Assembly (NCBI GenBank): GCA_009746045.1
Contig: RPFO01000156.1
Location: forward strand, 2,840,452-2,904,451
From: Mesostigma viride
Lineage: Eukaryota; Streptophyta; Mesostigmatophyceae; Mesostigmatales; Mesostigmataceae
Reading direction: 5' to 3'
Length of the DNA: 64,000 bases
Part shown: positions 21,990-33,000 of the stretch, piece after piece
Layout: the number at the start of each line of letters is the position of its first letter
Position numbering within the stretch: the first letter of the stretch is position 1
The notes under the pieces: generated by a model
Database searches by the model: none
What the model was told of the DNA's origin: nothing
The model's input: the letters and a program-made list of their open reading frames with translations, nothing else
Made by a program: the position numbers and the translations under genes

Positions 21990-22280
21990 GTGGCCGGTGG
22001 CTGAGCCATGCCCCACATAACATGCCCTGGTGGCTGAGCCCTGGCATGCCCCAAGTAAAGGTGGGCGGTCAGGCCATGCCCCACATTACGGCACGCGCTT
22101 GCGTGCAGCCGTTCAAGAAAAGGCCAGTGGCTGAACCGTGCCCTGCGCCACGGCACGCTTGCACACCGGCTCATGGAAAGCCTTACGGTTGAGCCATGGC
22201 CCACCCAGTTGAGCCGTGGCGTAAGCCAGCATCAGCATGGCCCCGCATTCTGACCAGCGGCTGAGCCATGCCCCACGTCT
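21990..22280. repeat. Diverged tandem repeat (ggctgagccatgccccac)
   Basis: Seven or more imperfect units around gtggctgag(c/a)c(a/g)tgcccca and ggcacgc(t/g) occur. No coding potential beyond the repeat is seen. Confidence 0.65.
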
Positions 22281-23209
22281 ACGTGTTCCTTAAGTGAATC
22301 CGGTTGACAAGTATGACCGGGGCTTGAGGCGCGGCCCACGTTGCGGCGTGTTTCGATGTCATAGCTCAAGGGTAGGGCGGCAGGCGGCGGGTGAGCCATG
22401 GCCCTGGCCGGGGTTTGCTGGGTTACCAAGTCAGCATGACCAGCGTGCCAATGATGTCCTGGGTAGGTGCCAAACGGCAGGGTGTCACTTACGCAGCGTG
22501 TCACTACAAAAGGTAGAACGAGGCCGAGGCAAGGAAAGCTATTTGGTCTGCGGCCGCCGCCAGGGGAGCCTGTGATATGCGCGATGTCTGCCAGGGACTC
22601 TCAAAGCTAAGGGAGGATCTCTTCTCGGCTCTTCACCCCCCCCCCCCCCCCTTCCCCATCCTTTGTCGCTGCCAACGCATCACGGAGAGGTCTTCTATTC
22701 CAGCTGTTCTCTGTGTGTGTGGTTGTGGGCGGCCATCATGGAGATAGGCCGGCAGGGCCACGGGAAGCAGGGCCAAGGGCAGCATGACAAGGGCAGCAGA
22801 TGTCCGTAGATGCCTACGCATCCCTCCCCATCGTATCATTACATGCAAAAGGTGAGAAGCGGTGCTTGAAGCGGCCAGTGCCACGCCGCTTTACAAGGGG
22901 GTGGCCCCCTTTTATTGCGGGAATGGTGGGTTAGTGCCGCATGTCCAGCTCAGTGTCAGCCCAGATTCAGCCCACCGTGATGACTCCGCGTCTGCCCGAC
23001 ACCCGCTCATTAGCAGGGTGAACCCATCACGTGCCCGTCAACATTGTGTTCGCCCTTTCGTGCCCATCGGCGGCGACAGCCCATCAGCGCTGCTGGGCAG
23101 CTCATCGTGGCCCCACGGGGGCGGCGGACAGCATAAGACTACTGTAAGGAGGCAGCCCGCATGAATGGGGAGATGGCCAGCCAGCGCGCCCCCTGGTGTC
23201 GGTTGGACA
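22281..23209. other. Spacer with a poly-C tract
   Basis: Only a 16-bp C run at 22636-22651 and diffuse GC-rich repeats are seen. No convincing gene is present on either strand. Confidence 0.4.
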
Positions 23210-23299
23210 GACGTTCAGGGACTGAGGTGGCCACGCGGGGAGGTGGCCGGTGAGCACCTGCCAGTGCAGCCAGGGGAGCCAGCATGGGGCCCACAGCAT

Positions 23300-23420
23300 G
23301 CGCCTTTCGAGGTTTGTTGGAGACGCAGGTGTAGTGGCCTGCCAGCACCTCTGGACAGCTGAGTGCAGGTGTAGTGGCCTGCCAGCCACGCGGGACAGCG
23401 GAGTGACAATGTGGTCGCAC
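23300..23420. repeat. Short tandem repeat (gtgtagtggcctgccagc)
   Basis: Two close copies of gcaggtgtagtggcctgcca at 23327 and 23365, and a related gtgtagtggccagggg at 23530. No gene was recognised. Confidence 0.6.
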
Positions 23421-24466
23421 GATTGCAGTCCGCCTGCCTTGCTTGCCGGGCCTTCCGTGTCAGTGTGCATGCCTCACAGCATTCGCCAGGCAGGCCCCTG
23501 GGTCCTTTTGGGGGGCTCATGGTGTGCTCGGTGTAGTGGCCAGGGGGGTGTGGGCAGCGGTAACTTGTGCCGGGAGCCTGGGCCAGCAGTGACCATGCAG
23601 TGGTCAGAGTGGCCCATGGAGAATGTTGCGAGCGGAAAAAACGGCTGAGCGCCATATCGACGTGAGCTGTGGCTGTTGGTAGCTGTAGGCGTGAAATTTA
23701 TGGCCATGGGATGTCTGAACCCAGTCTGGTATACCGTGGCGGTAACCAGCGGTATACCGTGGTTCATCTGGGACACGTCGGGTACAGTGGTTACTGGTTA
23801 GGCAACATTCATCTGGTACAAGTCTGGTACATTAGTGAGCCAACGGTACCGCTCCCATGCAGCCACGCAGTCCCATGTGGTAGCCGCTCCCATGGGGTGT
23901 GCCTGTGTGCCGTGTAAGAGGTAAAGCCACGTGGCTGCCTGGACAATGGGTCTTGCCGTCTCTGTGTGCAGGAGGGGCACAGGGCAGAGGCACGGGCGTG
24001 TTCACAGCGTGGTCAACACGTTATTTATAAGGGTCGCGTGGGAAACGTAATGGTCAGGACTGTGACATGGAGCACTGGTGAATTATGAATGCTGTCTGAA
24101 CCATGTCTTGGCATGTATGTATCTAACTGATCCCATTTTATTTATTTTTAATTCATGTTATTTTTATCTCCAATTTGAGTTCATTCATGCATGGTGAGTT
24201 ATACTTAGTACCGGCCATGATTAATCAAAAGCGCGTGTGACTGCGCATCGAGCGTGCACGGGTACCAATAATTATATTGCATGCATGGTAGAACCCTCGA
24301 TAAATCTCTATATCATGGGATTTAGTAAGTAAGCTTGAGCTTAAGTGACTGCTAAGGAAGTGCGCGTGAACATACACTAGAGGCATACACAGATCTCGAG
24401 TGATTTATCTAGTACCAAATCCGAAAGGCTTGCATCACTCCCCGGACAGGAGAACTTTTGCGGATG

Positions 24467-24575
24467 ACTGTAGGTGTAAGTTGGCGATGCCATGGTAACC
24501 GGAGACGTCCGTCCTATAGTCAGCAAAATTGGTGCGAGAGGTCCCCAGTTCGATTCCGGTCGGATTCATTTGCAG
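24467..24575 (+). other. tRNA-like B-box segment
   Basis: The stretch around 24525-24560 contains gtccccagttcgattccggt, which matches the TTCGATTCC internal promoter box of tRNA genes. The T-stem pairs poorly (CCCAG against CCGGT) and no matching acceptor stem is present, so this is not a functional tRNA. It may be part of a tRNA-derived retroposon. Confidence 0.3.
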
Positions 24576-25099
24576 ATCGCGTTTTCCGCGTTTTCCGCGG
24601 CCTGGCACTGAACGCAAAGGTTTTCACCTTTGCGGAGTGTCTGATCAGAATACACTAGAGGCATGCCACGGAGTATTGGAGTACCCGATGATGTACCGTT
24701 TTCTACGTGGATACTTCACCCGCGATCGAGGCAAGTACGTGGCGGGACTCACTCGCCCAGGTCTGGAGTCGCATATAGCAACTCCGCATCATCCGCACTA
24801 CCCAAGACTGAGATTAATTTCCTCCGACTAGGTTGTCTCCCATTTGCAACTTTGCAAATTAGCGGAGGGCGGGGCCCGAGATTAATTAAGAGGTACCTTG
24901 AAATAAAATAAGAGGCATGCCTCTATCCAGATAGTAGTATATTTTTGGAAGCGAGTTTCTATTGGCGTTAAGTTGTAGTATTGTACGACAACGTGTCAGG
25001 CCGTTTAATTTATTCCGACTTATACATTTTCACCGCTTGGTCAAAAAAGGATCACTTATATCAAGGAAACATGCAACAAAGATCACTTATATCAATTGG

Positions 25100-25320
25100 A
25101 GACAACCAGCGCAGGCCAGAAATCGGGAGAATCCGGACCATGGTAGCTCGAGCCTGCCGTTATCTTGTCCGCGTGTTCGAGTCGTTCAGGATGATGAAAA
25201 TGAATGGAGATGGAAATGTGTAGCCTTGTGCATTGAAATTATGGCTGGCTTACGTGTAGAGCGACTAGATGACCTAGACGGTGGGGCCGGAAACAGCATG
25301 CTTGATCAGGGTGTGTGTTT
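25100..25320 (+). repeat. Dispersed short repeat, copy 2 (SINE-like, longest)
   Basis: The family consensus is best seen here: gcgcaggccagaaatcggga, accatggtagctcgagcctg, then cgtgttcgagtcgttcagg and a tail reading aacagcatgcttgatcaggg. tagctcgag and gtgttcgagtc lie about 35 bp apart, like the A and B boxes of a tRNA-derived SINE, though the A-box match is weak. Confidence 0.6.
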
Positions 25321-25669
25321 CGAGCCTAACTGGCCGGGAGTGTCTAGTGGTGAGCACTTATATACCCGACTTCTCCGTAAAATCTCATCGACCGGCCGCC
25401 GGTTTCGAAACAACCCACGAACGCCGCAGATGCAGATCCAACGGAGCAAACAACGTCACGACCGACGCGGCGCCAAATAGTCGCCCAGGTTTCTTTTCTG
25501 CGAGCCATTTTACAACGTACGTCACGCCGCGGCGTGTACCCAAGCCCTTTTCTGCAAGAACGTGAGATCCAAAATCCGCTTGCCAGACCAGGAACTCCGT
25601 CCAATACCGGCGTCGTGCATCGAATTGAATTCCAAGGAACATAACTCCGTTGGGAGAATATGTAGCACA

Positions 25670-25985
25670 TATCCCTGGATGACCTACTGGTCCCAGCCCA
25701 CTTTGAATACCGCATCCACTCTCTCTCCCTTCTTTGGACTGCCATGCAGAACAAGACGCGGTGGCAGAAGATTGTCAAGGCTCACACGCCCGACCCTGTG
25801 GGCAAGCCCCCTCCCCCCAAGAGGAGGAGGCGTTTTGACGAGTAGGGCAGTTAGGATTTTTCTAGACTAGGTAGATTAGCGTTAGGATAGTTAGATTACG
25901 CGGCTCTCTCCTTTCCACCACCCATCAAGGAATATGTGCTACATGACTCCCAACGGAGGCATGTTATAATTTAATTTAATTTAAT
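25670..25985 (+). mobile_element. LINE 3' end, copy 1
   Basis: The plus strand ends an ORF with DDLLVPAHFEYRIHSLSLLW, then NKTRWQKIVKAHTPDPVGKP, then basic KRRRRFDE and a stop at about 25845. The following 3' UTR ends in ctacatgactcccaacgga and an ATTTA-rich tail at 25965-25985. Two minus-strand copies of the same 3' end exist at 51480-51860 and 52256-52530. A 5'-truncated copy with an irregular tail is typical of LINE insertion. Confidence 0.55.
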
Positions 25986-26009
25986 ATCCCTAAGAAGGCC
26001 GGGCATATG

Positions 26010-26225
26010 GCACACGCCCTGATCAAGCATGCTGTTTCCGGCCCCACCGTCTAGGTCATCTAGTCGCTCCACACGTAAGCCAGCCATAATTTCAATGCAC
26101 AAGGATACACATTTCCATCACCATTCATCTTCATCATCCTGAACGACTCGAAAACGCGGAAAAGATAACGGCAGGCTCGAGCTACCATGGTCCGGATTCT
26201 CCCGATTTCTGGCCTGCGCTGGTTG
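26010..26225 (-). repeat. Dispersed short repeat, copy 3 (SINE-like)
   Basis: Inverted copy of 25100-25320: gatcaagcatgctgtttccgg at the left and tctggcctgcgctggttgtc at the right edge. It forms an inverted pair with copy 2 about 700 bp away. Confidence 0.65.
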
Positions 26226-26434
26226 TCTCTTTGATATGGCTTTTAATACACTCTTGGCTACTTCCTGCAACTGAAGGGTAGGGTGTAAACTACATCTGCT
26301 CTGGGCCGGTGCATGCACAAAGTGCACCTGCACACCACTATGACTATCCGGCTAGCACCTACGGAAAGGCGCTGGCATAGGCCGGGGGAAGATCATCATG
26401 GCTATACAAAAGCTCCCGGCCTGCCACTTAGGCT

Positions 26435-26650
26435 CGAAACGCACGCCCTGATCAAGCAAGCTGTTTTCGGCCCCACCGACTAGGTCATCTAGTCGCTCTA
26501 CACGTAAGCCAGCCATAATTTCAATGCACAAGGCTACACACCATCACCATTCGATATTCATCATCCTGAACGACTCGAACACGCGGATGAGATAACGGCA
26601 GGCTCGAGCTACAATGGTCCAGATTCTCCCGATTTCTGGCCTGCACTGGT
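26435..26650 (-). repeat. Dispersed short repeat, copy 4 (SINE-like)
   Basis: Same orientation as copy 3 and about 90 % alike by eye, with gatcaagcaagctgttttcgg at the left and tctggcctgcactggttgtc at the right. Copies 3 and 4 are a direct repeat. Confidence 0.65.
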
Positions 26651-26866
26651 TGTCTCCTTGATACAAAGGCTAGGACATGGCCTCTCATCAGAGAGTGGCT
26701 CTCTGTATAGGCAGGGCTGAGCTAAATTCTTAATGCATCATCCGTGGGGGGACCGTCCCATTATAGGCAGGGCGTGGCTAAATTCGATCTTAATGCATCA
26801 TCCATGGGGGCCATTATGGGCGCACGTGCGTGTGGGCCACGTGGTAGGCTAAGTTAGTAATCTACA

Positions 26867-28018
26867 CTACTGATCGAGCACCATATTCCCTAGACTGGGG
26901 GTGCCTGCCATGCAGGGCTTGTGGTCGACGTGGATGACATCCCCCCGGCGCCAGTATACCGGTTTCCCTCCTGCTCTGTGCCGGAGCTGGAGGTAGGTCG
27001 GCCATAGCTCGCGTCGCCGTTGTTGCTGGACCAGGGTCAGGTCGTCGTCCAGCGTGTAGCGAGTCCTCGATCGGAGCTTCTTGCGGTTTTTAAGAAACAA
27101 CAGCTTGTCGATCCGCCATGTACTTAAAGGTGAGGAGCAGGGGAGCCGGGCCAGCTACCTTACCCCGCGCGCGAGAAAGGCGGGCAGCCGACATCCGCAG
27201 CTCACCAGTAATCAGTGCATGGGGGCAAGAATGTCGCGCCGTGAGAAGAGTTGCCGAGGTACGTCTCATCTGCCGGCTGGTCGAAGTGCTTGACGATGAC
27301 ATTGTGGCTGCGCTGGGTGCGGTCGGCCTCCTCGCGGAGGTCGAGGGCTTGTTGCTTGAGCTGTGCCGCGATGGTGGAGGTACGGTGGCCGGTGGAGGTG
27401 GTGTGGTGCTTGAGCAGGTCCGCCCAGGTCTGGATGGGAGGGGCGTCGCCGCGTGGGCCAGCGGCGGCTGGCCTGGCTGCAATGTCCTTCAACGCCTGGG
27501 CGGTGATGCCTGCGGTGTTTTGCATGCACTCGATGGCGATGGCGGTGTCTTTGAGGCGCTGGTCGAGGTCGAGGATCGAGCTGGGCCTTGAGGGCGGCGG
27601 TGGAGGTGGAGGTGGCAGTGGAGGTGGAGGCGAGGAGGGTGGAGGTGGTGACGGTGGTGGAAATGTGAGGGAGCTCAGTAGCCAGCGTGCCTCCCATTGC
27701 TGCCACATCGGTAGCAAGGGGGGTCACGTGCTGCTCGAAAGCTTCCTTAAGCAGGGTGCGGACGATGGTTTCTGTCACAACGGTGGGAGGGGGGGGGCAG
27801 ATCTCGGCGTCAGAGCGCCCGAGGAGGGAGCAGAGGGCGAAGCGCTGGAGCCGGGGGCGATTCGTGCGGAGAATAAGCGGGAGATCCTCGGCGGTGCAAG
27901 GAAGGCCGTTTGGCCAGCGGCCACGGTTGTGGGAGATGAGGTGCGACCACAGGGCTATACAAGCGAGGCGTGCGTGCCGAAAAAATACCGTCGTGCAGAA
28001 CCACCAATTTACTACCAT
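26867..28018 (-). pseudogene. LINE ORF1-like protein, copy 1 (broken)
   Basis: Minus-strand coding traces run from a Pro/Thr/Ser-rich start through TWADLLKHHTTSTGHR and AAQLKQQALDLREEADRTQR, the ORF1 core HNVIVKHFDQPADE, then LLTFKYMADRQ and finally TLDDDLTLVQQQRRRELWPT. The order coiled coil - RRM-like 'NVIVK' - 'LLTF' - 'DDLT...RRREL' is that of L1-type ORF1 proteins. Several frame changes are needed, so it is a pseudogene. A second copy lies at 53100-54130, minus strand. Confidence 0.5.
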
Positions 28019-28504
28019 TCAAATCACCGATATCGCTGGAGGGATACCTCTTATTTAATTTCGCCGCTGAGAAACATCTCTGCGACACTACCGCGACTTA
28101 GTTTAGATTTAGTACTTTCCGTCACCCTTGACATGTTTTCGTACAATACTACAAATTAACGCCAATAGAAATTCGCCTCCAAACATATAGTAGTGTATCG
28201 ATAGAGTCATGCCTCTTATTTACTTTCAAGGTACCTCTTAATTAATCTCGGCCCCCGCCCTCCGCTAATTTGCTCATTTGCAAAAAAGGAGCCAATTTTA
28301 CCCCGACTATCCAAGACGACTGAACGCTTGGCCATGGTGATGGGTGTGGGGGTAGGTTGCATGCTAACCCCCGATAGCCCAGGAGAATTTAAGGACCCCC
28401 AATAGCCCAGGAGGATAAATCAGACAACTATACAATCATCATGCACCTGATCGAGGCAGACAGGCCTTCACGTAGCACGTGTGCACTGGGTACGTATATC
28501 CATG

Positions 28505-28600
28505 AGACAACCAGTGTGCGCAGACCAGAAATCTTGAGCGGGGACTCGGACCAGGGTAGCTCGAGCCTGCTGTTATCATATCCGGACGCAGACAGCTGGC
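28505..28600 (+). repeat. Dispersed short repeat, copy 5 (partial)
   Basis: Partial, diverged copy of the 25100 family: gcgcagaccagaaatcttga, then ccagggtagctcgagcctgc. Confidence 0.5.
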
Positions 28601-28636
28601 AGCCACCACTGTCATTCATGTATCTTCCGCTTAGTT

Positions 28637-28720
28637 CAGGTTTCCCTGCTGGCCTGCAGAGCTATCACCAAGCGGTAACTCAAAGCTTGCCAGCACCCAA
28701 TCCTGGTTCTGCAGCTTTAG
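28637..28720 (-). repeat. Echo of the last coiled-coil exon end
   Basis: The exon end (tagccagtgcccggtccttg at 28768) recurs at 28685 as ttgccagcacccaatcctgg, then ttctgcagct in both. A further fragment tttccctgctggcc at 28641 matches gttcccctgctgccc at 28740. The echo lies just past the stop codon. Confidence 0.6.
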
Positions 28721-28733
28721 CATAATACATTGC

Positions 28734-29957
28734 TCAAGGGTTCCCCTGCTGCCCTACGAGTGCTCTAGCCAGTGCCCGGTCCTTGTTCTGCAGCTCCTCC
28801 CGCAACGCGCCGACAGTCGCCTCTACCTTCTGGACGTAGTTGGACGTGTACTCGTTCTCGGCGAGTGCCTCCTTGAGACCTGCGACGCAGATGCTGATCT
28901 TTTGCCGGAACATGAGTTGCTCCTGCGCAAGGGGATACGCACATACATGTGAGCACGCATGTCAGCCAGGTTAAGAGGTCACCGTCCATCCACCCACCCC
29001 CTCACCAACCCGCCCGCCCACCCGCCCGCCCTCCCGCCCTCCCGCCGCCCGCCCGCCCGCCCGCCCGCCCGCCCGCCCGCCCGCCCGCCCGCCCGCCCGC
29101 CCGCCCGCCCGCCGTCCGCCCGCCCGCCCGCCCGCCCGCCCGCCCGCCCGCCCGCCCGCCCGCCCGCCCGCCCGCCCGCCCGCCCGCCCGCCGCCCGCCC
29201 GCCCGCCCGCCCGCCCGCCCGCCCGCCCGCCCGCCCGCCCGCCCGCCCGCCCGCCCGCCCGCCCGCCCCCCCGCCCGCCCGCCCGCCCGCCCGCCCGCCC
29301 GCCCGCCCGCCCGCCCGCCCGCCCGCCCGCCCGCCCTCCCGCCCGCCTGCCCGCCTGCCCGCCCGCCTGCCCCGGCCCGCCTGCCCGCCCGCCCGCCCGC
29401 CCACCCACCCACACGCACACGCACGCGCAGATGCTCATGTCCTGCCAGAGCATGAGGTTTTGCAGCGCAGAGTATATTATATGGCTAATAAGTATGTCAT
29501 CCCGCCCAAAACACAGTTTTATCCCAGGTTGAAAGTCACACAATACCCATGCATGAAACATTACCCAAGCCTTTGCAGTGCACTCAATGGCGCAGCTGAG
29601 CTTCCCATGTCACTAAATCTTCCGCATACATCTTCCAGATTGCGCCCACCCCACTTGCTCCCTAGCAGTCAAGGTTTCTAAAGATTCTAGAGCTGTACCA
29701 GGAATAACCCATCCCCTCACCTCGGCGCACACCCCCTTGAGCTGCATCGTCCATTTTCTCTCCACCTCCACCTCACTCTCTAGCCCGTCCTTTACCACAT
29801 GCCTATCGCGCTATGTTGAACACCCACCTCGGCGCGCGCCTCCTTGAGCTGCCTCGATCGCTTCTTCTCCACCTCCACCTCGCTCTCCAGGCCGTCCTTG
29901 ACGGACGTAACGAGCATCAGCTGCTCCTCCAATGAGGCTACCGTATCGCGGCACGCC

Positions 29958-30037
<80 letters not shown>

Positions 30038-33000
30038 GGTTGGTTGGTTGGTTGGTTGGTTGGTTGGTTGGTTGGTTGGTTGGTTGGTTGGTTGGTTGGT
30101 TGGTTGGTTGGTTGGTTGGTTGGTTGGTTGGTTGGTTGGTTGGTTGGTTGGTTGGTTGGTTGGTTGGTTGGTTGGTTGGTTGGTTGGTTGGTTGGTTGGT
30201 TGGTTGGTTGGTTGGTTGGTAAGGGGGTTATGGTGGTGTGTGAGGGTTGTAGGGAAGAGAGGGTCACAACCGAGTATATAAAAGGCAGCTCCTATGCACT
30301 TGATTATTTATGATATTCCCAGAGACACGATCGCTGCTGCTGCTGCTGCTTAACGTTGTAAAGACAGTTGCCATTTAATCATGTAAGGACGGTTGCTATT
30401 TGATGATGTAAAGACGGTTGCTATTTGATGATGCAAAGACGGTTGCTATTTGATGATGTAAAGACGGTTGCTATTTGATGATGCAAAGACGGTTGCTATT
30501 TGATGATGTAAAGACGGTTGCTATTTGATGATGTAAAGACGGTTGCTATTTGACATGGTTGCGTGAGTCTAACGCCTCAAATTATCATCTCAGATAATGT
30601 GACCGTGGCGATGGTGGTGGGTGGATGCCAAAGGCAGATGTGAACCTCATGGGCCATTGTGAACCCAGACGGCCTGCGCATGGGCACGCGGCAGTGGAGG
30701 AGGATTGTGGGTGACGGTGCGTTGGTGTCCTATGGTACCTATGGCTCACAAGGCTGCCACTCGTAAGAGGCAGACCCTCTTGACAATTGTCAATCAGATG
30801 ACAACAGCATATGCCTATGGCTTCCAAGGGCAACCACTCTTGATCAGATGTCAATCAGCTATGGATTAGATAATAATAGAATGCATGCCTATGGCTTCCA
30901 AGGGCAACCACTCTTGATCAGATGTCAATCAGCTATGGATTAGATAATAATAGAATGCATGCCGTTGGCTTCCAAGGGCAACCACTCTTGATCAGATGTC
31001 AATCAGCTATGGATTAGATAATAATAGAATGCATGCCTATGGCTTTACAGGGTGCCCTCCTTCCTTCTTGTTGTGTATATGGGTCGAAGGTTCCTTTATC
31101 GGTACCTACGTGACGCAGTCAATGTGATTATTTATTGATTCATTCATGCCTTCGCAGGCCAACCACTCCTACCTAAGCGTACTTTTCCAATTAGGAAGGG
31201 GGGGGGGGGGGGGGGGGGGGGGGGGGGCGGCGGGCGGGCGGGCGGGCGGGCGGGCGGGCGGGCGGGCGGGCGGGCGGGCGGGCGGGTGCGTGGATGGGCG
31301 GGTGGGTGGGTGGGTGGGTGGGTGCGTGGGTGGGTACGGTGGGTTGGGGTGCGGGGGAGATCATGGATTTGGGGACCGGGGTTGCACATGGGCAGCGGGA
31401 GCGTGGAGATGTGGGCAGCAAGGCGCAGGCGCGTGATGATGCAGGGTCATGATGGCCTGCGGCCGGTCAATACAGATCACACCGTGATTGTGATTCATTG
31501 CGCTTTCCTGAGGGAACATACCGACTTCCACGCGATGGTTGCAGAGAATCAGGGATATCCCTTCAGTACATCAGAAAGATTTCTATACATACACTCCTAT
31601 GTATCAGGCAGAGAAACAAGAAAACAAGTCTACTAACTGAAGCCCTGTTGCACTGGCATCAGTGGCATGGCTTCAGCTCCATCCCTCACCTGCAGCTGCT
31701 GCTTGCAGGTGAGAGTTACAGAGAACCAATTTAAAAACTGTTCTGTTCTTTGCTAATTATCTCCATCCTTACCTGTAGCTGCGCTTGAAGGTGGCGGCAC
31801 CCCTTCTGGCAGCAGGCACATGTGCAGGGCACCGCCCCCTTGTCGCCCCCCTCTCCCCCTTCAAAGAATGTCCTCATCCCCTCGTCGACCCGCCCCCCCC
31901 CATCCTGCACCATGCCGCCGAACCCAGCCCCCACCGCGGTCCTTCCTGGTTGGCCAAGGGTGTTGGCCTCCCCGCGATCCCCGCTACTGCTAGCTGCCGT
32001 CACACCCAGTCGGCGCGCCAGATCAACCTGCTCCAACTGCTTGACTGAGGAGGTCCCTGAGGGGGGTGAACTGGTACTGCTATTATTGTTGGTGCCGGTA
32101 TTGGAGACATCAGGGCGGGCCCCCACTGGCATGTCCCCGCTCAGACTGGTGAAGGAGTTCTGGCGGGAAGGTGTCGTGCTGGCGGATGCCCGCGCACGCG
32201 CTTCATGCAGCTGCTTGGTGATGTCCGCCTGGGGGGGAGGCGGGGGGGCGGTCGGGAATGAGGGGACGCAGATTTAGACGGTTAGTCACGGGGCGGGCAA
32301 AGGGCAGGTCGGCCGGCTTGGTGATGGCCATTCGGGGTTGGGGCGGGGGTGAGAGAAGGAGAATGGATAGAGAGTTAAGTCAGGGGAAAGGGTGAGGGGA
32401 TGAGGTGGGGGAAGGTGAGGGAGGAAAGTGGGGGAGGGAGGAAGGGGAGGAAGGGGAGGAAGGGGAGGAAGGGGAGGAAGGGGAGGAAGGGGAGGAAGGG
32501 GAGGAAGGGGAGGAAGGGGAGGAAGGGGAGGAAGGGGAGGAAGGGGAGGAAGGGGAGGAAGGGGAGGAAGGGGAGGAAGGGGAGGAAGGGGAGGAAGGGG
32601 AGGAAGGGGGAAGGAAGGGGAGGAAGGGGAGGAAGGGGAGGAAGGGAGGAAGGGGAGGAAGGGGAGGAAGGGGAGGAAGGGGAGGAAGGGGAGGAAGGGG
32701 AGGAAGGGGAGGAAGGGGAGGAAGGGGAGGAAGGGGAGGAAGGGGAGGAAGGGGAGGAAGGGGAGGAAGGGGAGGAAGGGGAGGAAGGGGAGGAAGGGGA
32801 GGAAGGGGAGGAAGGGAGGAAGGGGAGGAAGGGGAGGAAGGGGAGGAAGGGGAGGAAGGGAGGAAGGGGAGGAAGGGGAGGAAGGGGAGGAAGGGGAGGA
32901 AGGGGAGGAAGGGGAGGAAGGGGAGGAAGGGGAGGAAGGGGAGGAAGGGGAGGAAGGGGAGGAAGGGGAGGAAGGGGAGGAAGGGGAGGAAGGGGAGGAA

